DNA from: Oceanirhabdus seepicola
GTDB taxonomy: Bacteria > Bacillota > Clostridia > Clostridiales > Clostridiaceae
Assembly (NCBI RefSeq): GCF_023684385.1
Contig: NZ_JAGSOJ010000001.1
Coordinates: forward strand, 891,146 to 955,145
Length of the DNA: 64,000 nucleotides
Reading direction: 5' to 3'
Part shown: in pieces, positions 63,842-64,000 of the stretch
Layout of the letters: every line of letters begins with the position of its first letter
Numbering within the stretch: position 1 is the stretch's first letter
The notes under the pieces: model-generated
The model's database searches: none
The model's input: only the letters and a program-made list of their open reading frames with translations
What the model was told of the DNA's origin: nothing
Position numbers and translations under genes: made by a program

Positions 63842-64000
63842 TATTGTCACCTCCAAGCACCTTTAATGTATCAAGAAGCTTATCCATAAACTCTATGCGT
63901 GTTCCACTTCGAGTAAGTTCCGTATAAACCTTTCCATCTCTTAGAACAATTACTCTATCACAAAAAGATGCCGCAAAGCTATCATGAGTTACCATAAATA
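63828..64000 (-). CDS. BceA-like ABC transporter ATP-binding protein (5' part outside window)
   Basis: The visible last 57 residues read MVTHDSFAASFCDRVIVLRDGKVYT-like sequence, ending KLLDTLKVLGGDNNDNE. The H-loop histidine of VTHD and the DRVIVLRDGK strand are those of a BceA/LolD-type ATPase. The stop overlaps the permease start by 14 bases, so the two are coupled. The rest of the gene lies beyond the right edge. Confidence 0.9.
   Translation of the reverse strand, partial: FMVTHDSFAASFCDRVIVLRDGKVYTELTRSGTRIEFMDKLLDTLKVLGGDNNDNE

Overview
The window is AT-rich, has Shine-Dalgarno sites of the AGGAGG type before almost every gene, and carries families typical of anaerobic Firmicutes: a UGA-decoded selenocysteine formate dehydrogenase, FliB, CD3324, PadR/HAAS pairs, YARHG lipoprotein and DUF5692. 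It is most likely chromosomal DNA of a Clostridium sensu lato species. No rRNA, tRNA, CRISPR array or intact transposase was seen.

Layout. 1-1.5 kb: a secreted DUF6273 protein running off the left edge, whose GC-rich patch looks like a diversity-generating-retroelement variable region, and a small tail-collar protein. 1.6-6.3 kb: a giant LuxR-type ATPase regulator and a membrane protein. 6.6-13.9 kb: a formate module with fdhD, mobA and a FocA-type channel on the minus strand, divergent from a selenocysteine fdhF and a fused iron-sulfur/diaphorase subunit. 13.9-23.4 kb: a YitT protein, a TetR-controlled rifampin-phosphotransferase-like dikinase, an RTX-like exported protein, a hydrolase, and a PadR/flavoprotein pair. 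23.5-35.2 kb: small acetyltransferases, an ABC-F ATPase with a possible attenuator leader, a PadR/HAAS pair, fliB and a YARHG lipoprotein. 35.4-37.3 kb: a frameshifted serine hydrolase. 37.7-45.8 kb: a four-gene operon of large acidic proteins (DUF4132/HEAT, DUF1963 and two unknowns). 46-51 kb: a GreA paralogue, a tandem GNAT, a threonine-aldolase-like enzyme and an erythromycin-esterase-like lipoprotein. 51.4-58.2 kb: two tandem paralogous iron-sulfur/FAD oxidoreductases interleaved with hypA and hypB. 58.6-64 kb: a dGTPase, a DUF5692 membrane protein and a BceAB-type ABC transporter cut by the right edge.

How genes work together. FdhF, the diaphorase-like fusion, FdhD, MobA and the formate channel form one formate-metabolism unit. 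HypA and HypB supply nickel to an enzyme outside the window. ABC-F, the RPH-like dikinase, the AAC(3)-I-like GNAT, the Ere-like protein and BceAB resemble an intrinsic drug-resistance set.

The window is rich in small repeats. There are five copies of a 96-131 bp palindromic element with TATAGAGA-type ends, two of them bracketing focA. There is also a CCCCTGGGG palindrome pair, a GTGACAGTCACC repeat, a block of tetraloop hairpins, and duplication scars including a hypB tail and a deleted GNAT copy. Function assignments rest on motif recognition by eye; no database search was run.
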